A stretch of 64,000 nucleotides of DNA, taken from Paraclostridium ghonii. Its GTDB lineage: Bacteria > Bacillota > Clostridia > Peptostreptococcales > Peptostreptococcaceae. Position numbers and translations under genes: made by a program. Under the pieces are notes generated by a model, which made no database searches, was not told where the DNA came from, and saw only the letters and a program-made list of their open reading frames with translations. Where the stretch lies: assembly GCF_030815085.1 (NCBI RefSeq), contig NZ_JAUSWG010000005.1, one strand, 5' to 3'. This document shows, in pieces, positions 42,692 to 51,578 of this stretch. Within the stretch, counting starts at the first letter, position 1. The number at the start of each line of letters is the position of its first letter.

Positions 42692-44254
42692 TTACACAAC
42701 TATAAAATTTGATCCCAAATATACTAATACTCCTAATATTAATACATAACCTAAACAAAATTTAGCTGTAGAGCTAAATATTTTACCTTCTTTACCTATC
42801 AATCCAGTCGCCGATGTTGCTATGGCTATACTTTGTGGTGAAATCATCTTACCTGCAGTTGCTCCAGCTGTATTGGCTGCTACTATCCAATATGGACTTA
42901 TTCCTAGCGATTTAGCTGCCTCTAATTGTAAACCTCCAAAAAGTATATTTGCTGAAGTATCACTTCCTGTAACAAAAGTTCCAACTGCACCTAAAAGTGG
43001 TGCTATTATCGGGTAAAAAGAACCTGTTATTGCGCACAATCCAAAAGATATTGAGCTTGTCATTGTGCTATATGACATAATTTTTGATATTGCAACTATT
43101 GAAGTTATAGTTATAAATGATTTTGTTAATTGTTTTAATGTTTTTATAAATACATCTACCATAGTTGATATTTTTACCCTTTGTACTAATCCTGCTATAA
43201 ATGTAGATATAATTATCATCATACCTGGAGTGTTTATCCACATAAAATACACCGGTTTAGCCCCTTCACCACTATATATTTGAATTTTACTACTAAACCT
43301 AGTTAAAAATTCATTAACAGTTGGGAATAAAGGGCTTGCAATTAAAATCAATGCACATAAAAGTATGTATGGAAGCCAAGCCAGTAAACCTTCTTTAAAT
43401 GAAATTTTTGATTGAGATATTACTCCACTATTAGAATCATACTGTACATTTTTATTTTGATTTTCATCCTTTTTATTCATAAACTTAGCCATTAATATAG
43501 TTGTCAGCATACTACATAGACTGCCTACTAGTGTTGGTAACTCTGCTCCTAAATATTTAGCTATACATATTTGAGGTATTGCAAATGCAATCCCTGAAAT
43601 CAGCGTTATCCAAAATACTCCTTTTATAGCTTTAAAACTTCTTTTGGTTAGTGTTACTAATAGAAATGGTATTACAATTATGAATGGTGCCAATTGAATT
43701 GATATTGTATAACTTAACTTCATAACATCTAATCCTGTTACTGCCGCTAGTGTTGTTACTGGTATTCCAATAGCTCCAAATGCGGTTGGAACTGTATTTG
43801 CTATAAGACATATTATAGCTGCAAATACAGGATTAAATCCTATTGATGCTAATATACTAGCCGGAATTGCTACTGCGGTTCCATATCCTGCTACTGCTTC
43901 TAAAAATCCTCCAAACCCCCATGCTAATATCAAGACTTGTATTCTTTCATCTGTGGTTATACTTGAAAGCATAATTTTCATAGTATCCATACTTTTTGTT
44001 TCAACAGCTAAATTATAAGTAAATAAAGCCGCTACTATTACCAAAAGTATTGGCCAAATAGCAAGTGCTATTCCTTCAATTGATGCTGTTACTGCATCTA
44101 CCAAAGGCATTTTCCAAAACACAATAGCTATAAAAAATGTTAATACCGCTGTAAAAAAACAAGTCTTATGAGCTGGATGTTTCATCCCCCCTAAAGATAT
44201 AATTAACCATACTATAGGTACTATGGCTATAAAAAATAATACGTACTCATTCAC
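42692..44254 (-). CDS. lctP: L-lactate permease, copy 1
   Basis: A roughly 520-residue LctP-family transporter with 12 or more transmembrane segments; FGGFLEAVAGYGTAVAIP and TGSDTSANILFGGLQ are typical. It imports lactate with protons. It is a near copy of the permease at 49420-50982 and follows the lactate dehydrogenase operon behind a terminator, so it is a separate unit. GTG at 44254 is chosen, seven bases from GGGGAGG; the neighbouring TTG is only four bases away, and the far upstream ATG is not supported. Confidence 0.93.
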   Translation of the reverse strand: MNEYVLFFIAIVPIVWLIISLGGMKHPAHKTCFFTAVLTFFIAIVFWKMPLVDAVTASIEGIALAIWPILLVIVAALFTYNLAVETKSMDTMKIMLSSITTDERIQVLILAWGFGGFLEAVAGYGTAVAIPASILASIGFNPVFAAIICLIANTVPTAFGAIGIPVTTLAAVTGLDVMKLSYTISIQLAPFIIVIPFLLVTLTKRSFKAIKGVFWITLISGIAFAIPQICIAKYLGAELPTLVGSLCSMLTTILMAKFMNKKDENQNKNVQYDSNSGVISQSKISFKEGLLAWLPYILLCALILIASPLFPTVNEFLTRFSSKIQIYSGEGAKPVYFMWINTPGMMIIISTFIAGLVQRVKISTMVDVFIKTLKQLTKSFITITSIVAISKIMSYSTMTSSISFGLCAITGSFYPIIAPLLGAVGTFVTGSDTSANILFGGLQLEAAKSLGISPYWIVAANTAGATAGKMISPQSIAIATSATGLIGKEGKIFSSTAKFCLGYVLILGVLVYLGSNFIVV

Positions 44255-44281
44255 CAAGTTTCCTCCCCTTTTATTTTTATT

Positions 44282-44356
44282 ATGGTAACTTGAATGATGA
44301 TAAGATGTGTTGTCACTTACTATTTTAATAATAATTGATATATTTTTATCTTTCAA
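44282..44356 (-). promoter_or_regulatory. Conserved upstream region with dyad operator, lctP copy 1
   Basis: This stretch is about 90% identical to 51011-51086 upstream of the other permease. It contains the dyad TGATAA-N6-TTGTCA (44298-44315), equivalent to the perfect TGGTAA-N6-TTACCA of copy 2. The half-sites resemble those of GntR/FadR-type regulators such as LldR. The rest of 44357-44587 is AT-rich with nothing recognisable. Confidence 0.5.
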
Positions 44357-44587
44357 CTATCATTTGAAATTTAACATTCTCTCATATTTTCTATTTATTA
44401 ATAACTTTTTTTACTTTAAGAACCCATTTTTATACTCTTTAAGAATAGATCCTGTATAACATACATTCAAAATTAATTCTATAATTGAGGTTTCTATTAC
44501 CCAATAAAAACTCTATCATCATACTTTAATTAACTTCTTACTCTTCTTTAATATCACGAAAATGAATATATTGATTTCTCTAAAAGT

Positions 44588-44627
44588 AAAGGTGTGTCAC
44601 ACCATATTTTAGTCCGACACACCTTTT
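44588..44627 (-). terminator. Terminator of the lactate dehydrogenase operon
   Basis: AAAGGTGTGTC and GACACACCTTT form an 11-pair stem followed by T-rich sequence, about 60 bases past the lctD stop. Confidence 0.85.
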
Positions 44628-44687
44628 TATTTTAATAACTTATTCCTTATATATGCTTTTAAAACTTAATTTTTAAATTTAAACCTT

Positions 44688-46079
44688 TTAATAAATCTTT
44701 CCTGGATTTAATATATTCTTAGAATCAAATCCTACCTTTATATTTTTTATTAAATTCATATATGGTTCACTTTGAGATTCATGTAGATATCCTTTTTTTG
44801 CATACCCTATACCATGTTCACCTGAAACTTGACCTCTAAGCTCTCTAGATTTTTTATACATACAGTCAAAACTTTCTTTTAATTTTAACTCCCATGTTTT
44901 ATCATCCATACCGTCTCTTAGTATATATACATGAAGGTTCCCGTCACCTGCATGTCCAAAACTTTTTATTCTAACATTTAATTCTTTTTGAAGGTCATGA
45001 GTATATCTTATAAATTGTGCAACCTTATCTCTAGGAACAACGACATCACACTCATCCATTTCTGTAGTTGATGATTTTATAGCTTCTAAAAATGCCCCCC
45101 TAGCTGACCATATAGATTCATTTCTTTCTTGTGTATCAGATATAAATACATCATATGCTCCATTATCTAAACAAAGGTTTGCTACATTTTCATATTCTTT
45201 TTCTATTTCTTCTTTACTATTCCCATCAAATTTTAATAAAAGATATGCATCAGATGTATTATCAGGGAATTTTTTACCTAAAAATTCTTCAGCTGCAAGT
45301 ATTACATCTCTTTCCATAAACTCTATAGCTGTTGGTATAGACTTAGCCTTTATTATTTTAGGAACAGTTTCTATAGCTTGGGACAAATCTGGAAATGGAA
45401 CTAATAAACTAATTTCTTTTTTAGGCAGTGGTAATAATTTAAGTATTGCTTTTGTTACTATGCCTAATGTTCCTTCTGACCCCACTATTAAATCCTTTAT
45501 ACTATACCCTGAACTATTTTTTACTATTTTCCCCCCTATATTTATTATTTCTCCTGTAGGAAGTACTACTTCTAAGCCTCTTACATAATCTCTAGTAACT
45601 CCATATTTTACAGCTTTCATCCCTCCTGCATTTGTATTAATATTACCTGCTATCGTAGCACTCTTTTCACCTGGATCTGGTGGATAAAACAAATCCTTTT
45701 CTTGAACGTACTGCCCTATTGTCATTAAAAGCACACCTGGCTCAACAGTTAATGTTAAATTCTCTTCATCTAATTCTAATATTTTATTCATTTTGCTCAA
45801 GTTAAGCATTATCCCACCATTGATAGCTACAGCCGCTCCCACTAATCCTGTTCCTTGGCCTCTAGGTGTTACTGGTATATTATTTTCATATGAATATTTC
45901 ATTATTTTAGATACTTGTTCTGTATTATTTACATAAACTAAAACTTCAGGATATTTTTCTACTCCTCCTAATTCATCATGTGAAAAATCTTCGTTTATAT
46001 CTTCTCCTACAATAACTTCTTCTTTCCCACAAATATTCATCAAAAAATCTATATCATTTTTATCAATTCTTTTATACAT
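44688..46079 (-). CDS. lctD: FAD-linked lactate dehydrogenase subunit (GlcD/LctD type)
   Basis: A 463-residue protein with a PCMH-type FAD-binding domain (VTPRGQGTGLVGAAVAINGG, AGNINTNAGGMKAVKYG, VGSEGTLGIVTKAILKL) and a C-terminal FAD-oxidase domain with SFGHAGDGNLHVYILR and GQVSGEHGIGYAKK. Together with the EtfB and EtfA encoded upstream it matches the Acetobacterium LctBCD complex. That complex couples lactate oxidation to NAD+ by using reduced ferredoxin (electron confurcation). GGGGGATATAA precedes the ATG. Ends the operon. Confidence 0.92.
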   Translation of the reverse strand: MYKRIDKNDIDFLMNICGKEEVIVGEDINEDFSHDELGGVEKYPEVLVYVNNTEQVSKIMKYSYENNIPVTPRGQGTGLVGAAVAINGGIMLNLSKMNKILELDEENLTLTVEPGVLLMTIGQYVQEKDLFYPPDPGEKSATIAGNINTNAGGMKAVKYGVTRDYVRGLEVVLPTGEIINIGGKIVKNSSGYSIKDLIVGSEGTLGIVTKAILKLLPLPKKEISLLVPFPDLSQAIETVPKIIKAKSIPTAIEFMERDVILAAEEFLGKKFPDNTSDAYLLLKFDGNSKEEIEKEYENVANLCLDNGAYDVFISDTQERNESIWSARGAFLEAIKSSTTEMDECDVVVPRDKVAQFIRYTHDLQKELNVRIKSFGHAGDGNLHVYILRDGMDDKTWELKLKESFDCMYKKSRELRGQVSGEHGIGYAKKGYLHESQSEPYMNLIKNIKVGFDSKNILNPGKIY

Positions 46080-46090
46080 TTATATCCCCC

Positions 46091-47302
46091 CTATCCTTCT
46101 ATTGTGAATACATTTTCCAATTGACTTTGTTCTACTTTTTCGATAATTTTAGGAACTATTTCATAAATATCACCTACTAAAGATAAATGAGCAACATCAA
46201 ATATAGGAGCTTTTTCATCTTGATTTATTGATACTATATAGTCAGCCCCTTGCATACCAGCTACAAATTGAACTGCACCAGATACACCACAAGTTATGAT
46301 TAATTTAGGTTTTACTGTTCTTCCACTAAGGCCTATTTGTTTTCTTGGGTCTATCCACCCAGACTCTATTAATGGTCTTGTTCCTGCTACTTGAGCATTT
46401 AAAACATCCGCCAGTTTATATATCATATCCATATCTTCTTGTTTTTTTATTGCTCTACTAGCTACTATTATAACTTCTGAATCTTCAATCCCTACTTCTT
46501 TCGTTTTAGGTTTTGTACTTAAAACATTTATATTTGATAATAATTCTTGTTTATCAATATTGCATGAAATAACTTTACCCTTTGGATTTTCAACTTCTTC
46601 AGGTGCTGAGAATATTTTATATCTTACTGTTGCAAATTGAGGTCTATTGTTTGGGGTATATATATGTGCCATTATATTTCCCCCAAATGCAGGTCTTATT
46701 TGATCTAAATCAGTATTTTCTTGTATATCTAATATCGTACAATCAGCTGTAAGTCCTGTTTTAAATCTAGCGGCAAGCCTAGGAGCTAACGATCTACCTA
46801 CAGTTGTTCCTCCAACTAACATTATGGTTGGTTTTACATTATGTATAAAATTTTCAGCTGCTTTAGTATATGGTTCTATTCTAAAATCTTTAAATTCTTC
46901 ACTATCATAAACAAATACTTCATCTACTCCATAAGATAATAACTTATCACATCTATCTTTTATATTTCTACCTATGAATACACAGTATATAGGATGATTT
47001 ATTTTATTTGCCATTTCACGAGCTTTCCCTATCAATTCATAAGTTACAGGGTGTATGTCCCCTTCATGATGATCTACATAAACTGCTATACCTCTCCATT
47101 TATCTTTGTTTATTTCAACTTTTTTCTCTTCTTTAAACTCAAATACTCCATCTGGACCTTTCTTTACACATAGTTTACACATCTTACATCCAGAATTTAT
47201 TTCTAATTTATCGTTAACTATTTCTATTGCATCAAATGGACATATTTTTACTATTTCTTCAATATCTTTTACTTTTTCATGATTTATAATTATCCTAGCC
47301 AT
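46091..47302 (-). CDS. etfA: Electron transfer flavoprotein alpha subunit with N-terminal ferredoxin domain (LctC type)
   Basis: A 403-residue EtfA. Residues 1-60 carry one 4Fe-4S cluster site, C21, C39, C42 and C45, as in LctC and CarE but not in ordinary EtfA. The flavin-binding C-terminal domain has AGTRPLIESGWIDPRKQIGL, SGRTVKPKLIITCGVSG and the end VGDIYEIVPKIIEKV. With EtfB it forms the flavin bifurcation site, while the iron-sulphur domain exchanges electrons with ferredoxin. It overlaps neither neighbour and is 11-14 bases from each. Confidence 0.92.
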   Translation of the reverse strand: MARIIINHEKVKDIEEIVKICPFDAIEIVNDKLEINSGCKMCKLCVKKGPDGVFEFKEEKKVEINKDKWRGIAVYVDHHEGDIHPVTYELIGKAREMANKINHPIYCVFIGRNIKDRCDKLLSYGVDEVFVYDSEEFKDFRIEPYTKAAENFIHNVKPTIMLVGGTTVGRSLAPRLAARFKTGLTADCTILDIQENTDLDQIRPAFGGNIMAHIYTPNNRPQFATVRYKIFSAPEEVENPKGKVISCNIDKQELLSNINVLSTKPKTKEVGIEDSEVIIVASRAIKKQEDMDMIYKLADVLNAQVAGTRPLIESGWIDPRKQIGLSGRTVKPKLIITCGVSGAVQFVAGMQGADYIVSINQDEKAPIFDVAHLSLVGDIYEIVPKIIEKVEQSQLENVFTIEG

Positions 47303-47316
47303 ATTTATCCCCTCTC

Positions 47317-48105
47317 TTAAATTAACTTTAAGTGTTTTAATTTTCCAACTAAAATATCTGTAACCTCTTCTGCACTACCTTTTAAAACTTCCTTTTCATT
47401 ATTTGATGTAGGAGGAAAGATTCTTAAAACTTGAGTTGGAGAACCATTTAACCCATAGTTATTTTCATCTTGGTCTTCAAAATCTTTTAAACTATACATA
47501 GGTATTTCTCTATTCTTAGTTTTTAAACCTAACTTAAAAGAAGGGAGTCTTGGTTGGAATATTCCTTTTTCTACAGTTATTAAACATGGAAATTCTATTT
47601 CGCATACTTCTAATGTATTTGGCATATCAACTTCAACTATTATACTTTTTTCTTTTATTTCCACTATCTTATTTACATTTGTTATATGTGGAATATTTAA
47701 AAATTCAGCTATTTCAGGTCCAACTTGAGCAGTATCTCCATCAGTTGTTTGCTTACCACAAATTATTAAATCTGGTTTTCCTATCTTTTTTATACCCTGA
47801 GATAATGTATATGATGTGGCCAAAACATCTGCTCCTGCAAATTTTCTATCACTTAATATTGCACCTTCATCAACACCCATCATAAAACTTTCTTCTATAA
47901 CTTGCTTAGCTTGTGGAGGCCCCATAGTTATAACTTTTAATGTACCACCTTTTTCTTTTCTTATTCTAAGAGCTGTCTCTAGTGCATACAAATCATATGG
48001 ATTCATTTTAGAATCTACACCATCTCTTTTTAGTACCCCTGTTACTTCATCAACTTCTACTTCACTAGTTCCTGGAACTTGTTTTATACATATTAAAATT
48101 TCCAT
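47317..48105 (-). CDS. etfB: Electron transfer flavoprotein beta subunit (LctB type)
   Basis: A 262-residue EtfB with the N-terminal ICIKQVPGTSEVEVD, the adenine-nucleotide region PDLIICGKQTTDGDTAQVGP and a typical LPSFKLGLKTKNREI tail. In the bifurcating complexes this subunit holds the FAD that interacts with NADH. It partners EtfA directly downstream. GGGGGAAAGG precedes the ATG. larA lies 17 bases upstream, so all are in one operon. Confidence 0.93.
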   Translation of the reverse strand: MEILICIKQVPGTSEVEVDEVTGVLKRDGVDSKMNPYDLYALETALRIRKEKGGTLKVITMGPPQAKQVIEESFMMGVDEGAILSDRKFAGADVLATSYTLSQGIKKIGKPDLIICGKQTTDGDTAQVGPEIAEFLNIPHITNVNKIVEIKEKSIIVEVDMPNTLEVCEIEFPCLITVEKGIFQPRLPSFKLGLKTKNREIPMYSLKDFEDQDENNYGLNGSPTQVLRIFPPTSNNEKEVLKGSAEEVTDILVGKLKHLKLI

Positions 48106-48121
48106 TACCTTTCCCCCTTAT

Positions 48122-49396
48122 CTACTTTACGATTACAGATACTCCATCTGGGATAACTAATACTTTTGCATCACTTCCTTTAATCTTTAGCGCCATATCT
48201 AAAGCATCTTTAAAATTATATGCATGTTTCATATGCATTTTTTTTATCATATTTGGGTCACATTTATCTGTAACCATTATTACTGTATGCTTCTCTAGTA
48301 TCCTAGCTAGAATTTGAAATTCCCATTGATCTGGTACTGTTTCACTTCTAGTTACTTTTCTTACATTATCTAACACTTCTTTAGGAGATTTAGAATTTGC
48401 TATATTATCATAAAAAGATTCGCCCCCATGGCCATCATTGCATGCAGCTATCATTATTATTACTCCCTCCTCATTACATGTAGATTCTGCTGCAGTCATT
48501 CCTTTAACAGCTTGGTATATATTTTGATCTAATGGATATCCTCCATTTGTGCTGACAACAATATCTGATTTTTTAGAATTCACCTTTGATAAATTTGTTA
48601 CAAATTCACACCCTTCACTATGAGCCCTTTCAACGTCTCCAGAGAAGCATTCTATAATTTTTTTATCTTGATCTATTACTACATTTACTATAAATGCTAA
48701 TTTAGCTGCTTTGGCTGCATAAACCATATCTTCATGAATAGGATTTCTTTTTAATACTCCTGTCCTAGAATTTTCATTATCTATAAAATCACTGCAATGG
48801 TTATACATTATGGTTTTAGCTGATGCTATTCCAGGTAATATACTTTTTCTTCCACCTGAAAATCCAGCAAAGAAATGAGGTTCTATGAAACCTTCAGCTA
48901 TCAATAAATCAGCTTCATACGCAATCCTATTTATATAAAAGTCTCCTCCAGATGGCAATACTCCTGCTTTTATCATCTGGCTATCGTCAGTAGATATATG
49001 CATAATTATTTCTTCATTATCTACTACTTCTTGACCCATTTTATAAATCAACTCTTCTCTTGTGCTAGGTCTATGAAATCCTGTTGCTATTAATATTTTT
49101 ATTTTTATATTTGGATTCGCCTCTCTTAACCTTCTTAAAATTATAGGTAACGTTATTTTACTAGGTACAGGTCTTGTGTGGTCACTAGTTATTATTACAA
49201 CATTATTTTTATCTTTTGCTAATTCTTCTAATTTTTCTGAAGCAATAGGGCTATCCATTGACTTTTCTACTATTATATCCTGATTTAAGCTTACTTTATA
49301 TTGATGTGCCTTTGACTCTAATATAGCTGAAAAATTCTTATCTGGTATATCTATCCACATACCATCTTTTGAATAAGGAACTTTAAATTTAGGCAT
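48122..49396 (-). CDS. larA: Nickel-pincer lactate racemase
   Basis: A roughly 424-residue LarA-family protein. The domain shows ITSDHTRPVPSKITLPIIL, LIATGFHRPSTREEL with the catalytic-type His, EPHFFAGFSGGRKSILPG and STNGGYPLDQNIYQAVKGM. LarA interconverts L- and D-lactate with a nickel pincer nucleotide cofactor made by LarB, LarC and LarE, none of which is in the window. In this operon it would supply the D-lactate used by the GlcD-type dehydrogenase. ATG at 49396 follows GGGGGTAAACAA; the longer frame would overlap the permease gene. Confidence 0.9.
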   Translation of the reverse strand: MPKFKVPYSKDGMWIDIPDKNFSAILESKAHQYKVSLNQDIIVEKSMDSPIASEKLEELAKDKNNVVIITSDHTRPVPSKITLPIILRRLREANPNIKIKILIATGFHRPSTREELIYKMGQEVVDNEEIIMHISTDDSQMIKAGVLPSGGDFYINRIAYEADLLIAEGFIEPHFFAGFSGGRKSILPGIASAKTIMYNHCSDFIDNENSRTGVLKRNPIHEDMVYAAKAAKLAFIVNVVIDQDKKIIECFSGDVERAHSEGCEFVTNLSKVNSKKSDIVVSTNGGYPLDQNIYQAVKGMTAAESTCNEEGVIIMIAACNDGHGGESFYDNIANSKSPKEVLDNVRKVTRSETVPDQWEFQILARILEKHTVIMVTDKCDPNMIKKMHMKHAYNFKDALDMALKIKGSDAKVLVIPDGVSVIVK

Positions 49397-49419
49397 TTGT
49401 TTACCCCCATTATTTATAT

Positions 49420-50982
49420 TTATACAACTATAAAATTTGATCCCAAATATACTAATAATCCTAGTATTAATACATAACCTAAACAAAACTTAACTGTAGA
49501 ACTAAATATTTCTCCTTCTTTACCTATTAATCCAGTAGCCGATGTCGCTATAGCTATGCTTTGTGGTGAAATCATCTTACCCGCAGTTGCACCAGCTGTA
49601 TTAGCTGCTACTATCCAATATGGATTTATTCCTAGTGATTTAGCTGCCTCTAATTGTAATTCTCCAAAAAGTATATTTGCAGAAGTATCACTTCCTGTAA
49701 CAAAAGTTCCAACTGTACCTAAAAGTGGTGCTATTATAGGATAAAAAGAACCTGTTATGGCACATAATCCAAAAGATATAGAACTTGTCATTAAGCTATA
49801 TGACATAATTTTCGATATTGCAACTATTGAAGTTATAGTTATAAATGATTTGGTTAATTGTTTTAATGTTTTTATAAATACATTTAGCATGGTTGATATT
49901 TTTATTTTTTGAACTAATCCTGCTATAAATGTAGATATAATTATCATCATACCTGGAGTATTTATCCACATAAAATATACAGGTTTAGCACCTTCTCCAC
50001 TATATATTTGAATTTTACTACTAAACTTAGCTAAAAATTCATTGATAACTGGGAATAATGGACTTGCTATTAGAATTAATATACATAAAAGTATGTATGG
50101 AAGCCAAGCCAATACCCCTTCTTTATATGAAATTTTTGATTGGGATATTTCTCTACTATTAAAATCATATTGTGAATTTTCATTTTTAATTTCATTCTTT
50201 TTATTCATAGATTTAGCCATTAATATAGTTGTCGTCATACTACACAAACTACCTACTAACGCTGGTAATTCTGCTCCTAAATGTTTAGCTATAAATATTT
50301 GAGGTATTGCAAATGTAACTCCTGAAGCTAGTGTTATCCAAAATACTCCTTTTATAGCTTTAAAACTTCTCTTTGTTAATATTACTAATGCAAATGGTAT
50401 TATAATTATGAATGGCGCTAATTGAATTGATATGATATAACTTAACTTCATAACGTCTAATCCTGTTACTGCCGATAGTGTAGTTACTGGTATTCCAATC
50501 GCACCAAATGCGGTTGGAACTGTATTTGCTATAAGACATATTATAGCTGCAAATACAGGATTAAATCCTATTGATGCTAATATACTAGCTGGAATTGCTA
50601 CTGCGGTCCCATATCCTGCTACTGCTTCTAAAAACCCTCCAAACCCCCAAGCTAATATCAATACTTGTATTCTTTCATCTGTAGTTATGCTTGAGAGCAT
50701 GTTTTTCATAGTATCCATACTTTTTGTTTCAACAGCTAAATTATAAGTAAATAATGCAGCTACTATTACTAAAAGTATTGGCCAAATAGCAACTGCTATT
50801 CCTTCAATTGACGCTGTTGCTGCATCTACCAAAGGCATTTTCCAAAATACAATAGCTATAAAAAATGTCAATAATGCTGTAAAAAAACAAGTCTTATGAG
50901 CCGGGTATTTCAAAACCCCTAAAGATATAATTAACCATACTATAGGTACTATGGCTATAAAAAATAAGACGTATTCATTCAC
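49420..50982 (-). CDS. lctP: L-lactate permease, copy 2
   Basis: A roughly 520-residue LctP-family lactate/proton symporter, the first gene of the operon permease-larA-etfB-etfA-lctD. It is nearly identical to the permease at 42692-44254 over its whole length. Differences cluster in the hydrophilic loop after residue 270 (KNENSQYDFNSREISQSKIS versus the other copy). GTG at 50982 has GGGGAGG seven bases upstream. The duplication includes about 75 bases of upstream DNA. Confidence 0.93.
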   Translation of the reverse strand: MNEYVLFFIAIVPIVWLIISLGVLKYPAHKTCFFTALLTFFIAIVFWKMPLVDAATASIEGIAVAIWPILLVIVAALFTYNLAVETKSMDTMKNMLSSITTDERIQVLILAWGFGGFLEAVAGYGTAVAIPASILASIGFNPVFAAIICLIANTVPTAFGAIGIPVTTLSAVTGLDVMKLSYIISIQLAPFIIIIPFALVILTKRSFKAIKGVFWITLASGVTFAIPQIFIAKHLGAELPALVGSLCSMTTTILMAKSMNKKNEIKNENSQYDFNSREISQSKISYKEGVLAWLPYILLCILILIASPLFPVINEFLAKFSSKIQIYSGEGAKPVYFMWINTPGMMIIISTFIAGLVQKIKISTMLNVFIKTLKQLTKSFITITSIVAISKIMSYSLMTSSISFGLCAITGSFYPIIAPLLGTVGTFVTGSDTSANILFGELQLEAAKSLGINPYWIVAANTAGATAGKMISPQSIAIATSATGLIGKEGEIFSSTVKFCLGYVLILGLLVYLGSNFIVV

Positions 50983-51010
50983 CAAGTTTCCTCCCCTTTT
51001 TATTTTTCAT

Positions 51011-51086
51011 ATGGTAACTTGAATGATGGTAAGATGTATTACCACTTATTATTTTAATAATAAACGATATATTTTTTTCTTTCAAT
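51011..51086 (-). promoter_or_regulatory. Conserved upstream region with perfect dyad operator, lactate operon
   Basis: The dyad TGGTAAGATGTATTACCA (51027-51044) lies 45 bases before the permease start, within the block shared with copy 1. A TATTAT-like -10 lies immediately upstream on the minus strand. Half-sites TGGTAA/TTACCA suit a GntR/FadR-type regulator. From 51087 to about 51410 the DNA is AT-rich and nothing else was recognised, including no clear -24/-12 promoter. Confidence 0.55.
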
Positions 51087-51411
51087 CATAGTTTTAAAAT
51101 TAACACTATTCTGTATTTTGAATTATATTCATTTTACTTGTTCATTATATGCATGTATTCTTTCTTTGCAATCAGTATTTTTATCTTTTTTTGATTTTTA
51201 TATTTTTTACATTTCACTATACTTGTAAATCAATGCTCTTTAAATCTACTCAAGTTTTAATTTTTTCTATTGTATCTTATATGAATCCTTACAATGATTT
51301 TGAAGAAGTGTAAACAAAATTTTAATTTGATAAATTTTACTCAGTTAATGTAATTCTTTGAGAAGTTTTTAACGTAGTATATAGTCAATAATAACTTTAA
51401 TTAATTTATAT

Positions 51412-51500
51412 TTTAAAAAAACAAAAAGAGTAAGAGTATATTTTAGCTACATTTTAAGCATCTTTACAGCTTACGTAGTAAAATACACCTTTACTCCTTT
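51412..51500 (-). terminator. Long imperfect hairpin after the sigma-54 regulator gene
   Basis: GAGTAAGAGTATATTTTAGC and its imperfect complement (GTAGTAAAATACACC, TTTACTC) form a long stem followed leftward by a T-run, about 80 bases past the regulator's stop. Confidence 0.6.
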
Positions 51501-51578
51501 TATATTTAATATTTATATTTTAGCTAAGCTTAAAATTAAAGCTTTTACATATGTTTTATGATTGTAGTAACCTAATGG

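Noticed and set aside
43230..49970. Further TTATCCACA words in the two lactate permease genes
   Set aside because: They lie inside conserved coding sequence (VWINTP region) and are explained by codon choice.
50983..51578. Sigma-54 promoter before the lactate operon
   Set aside because: Each GC on the relevant strand was checked for a GG ten bases away in the right orientation and none fitted.
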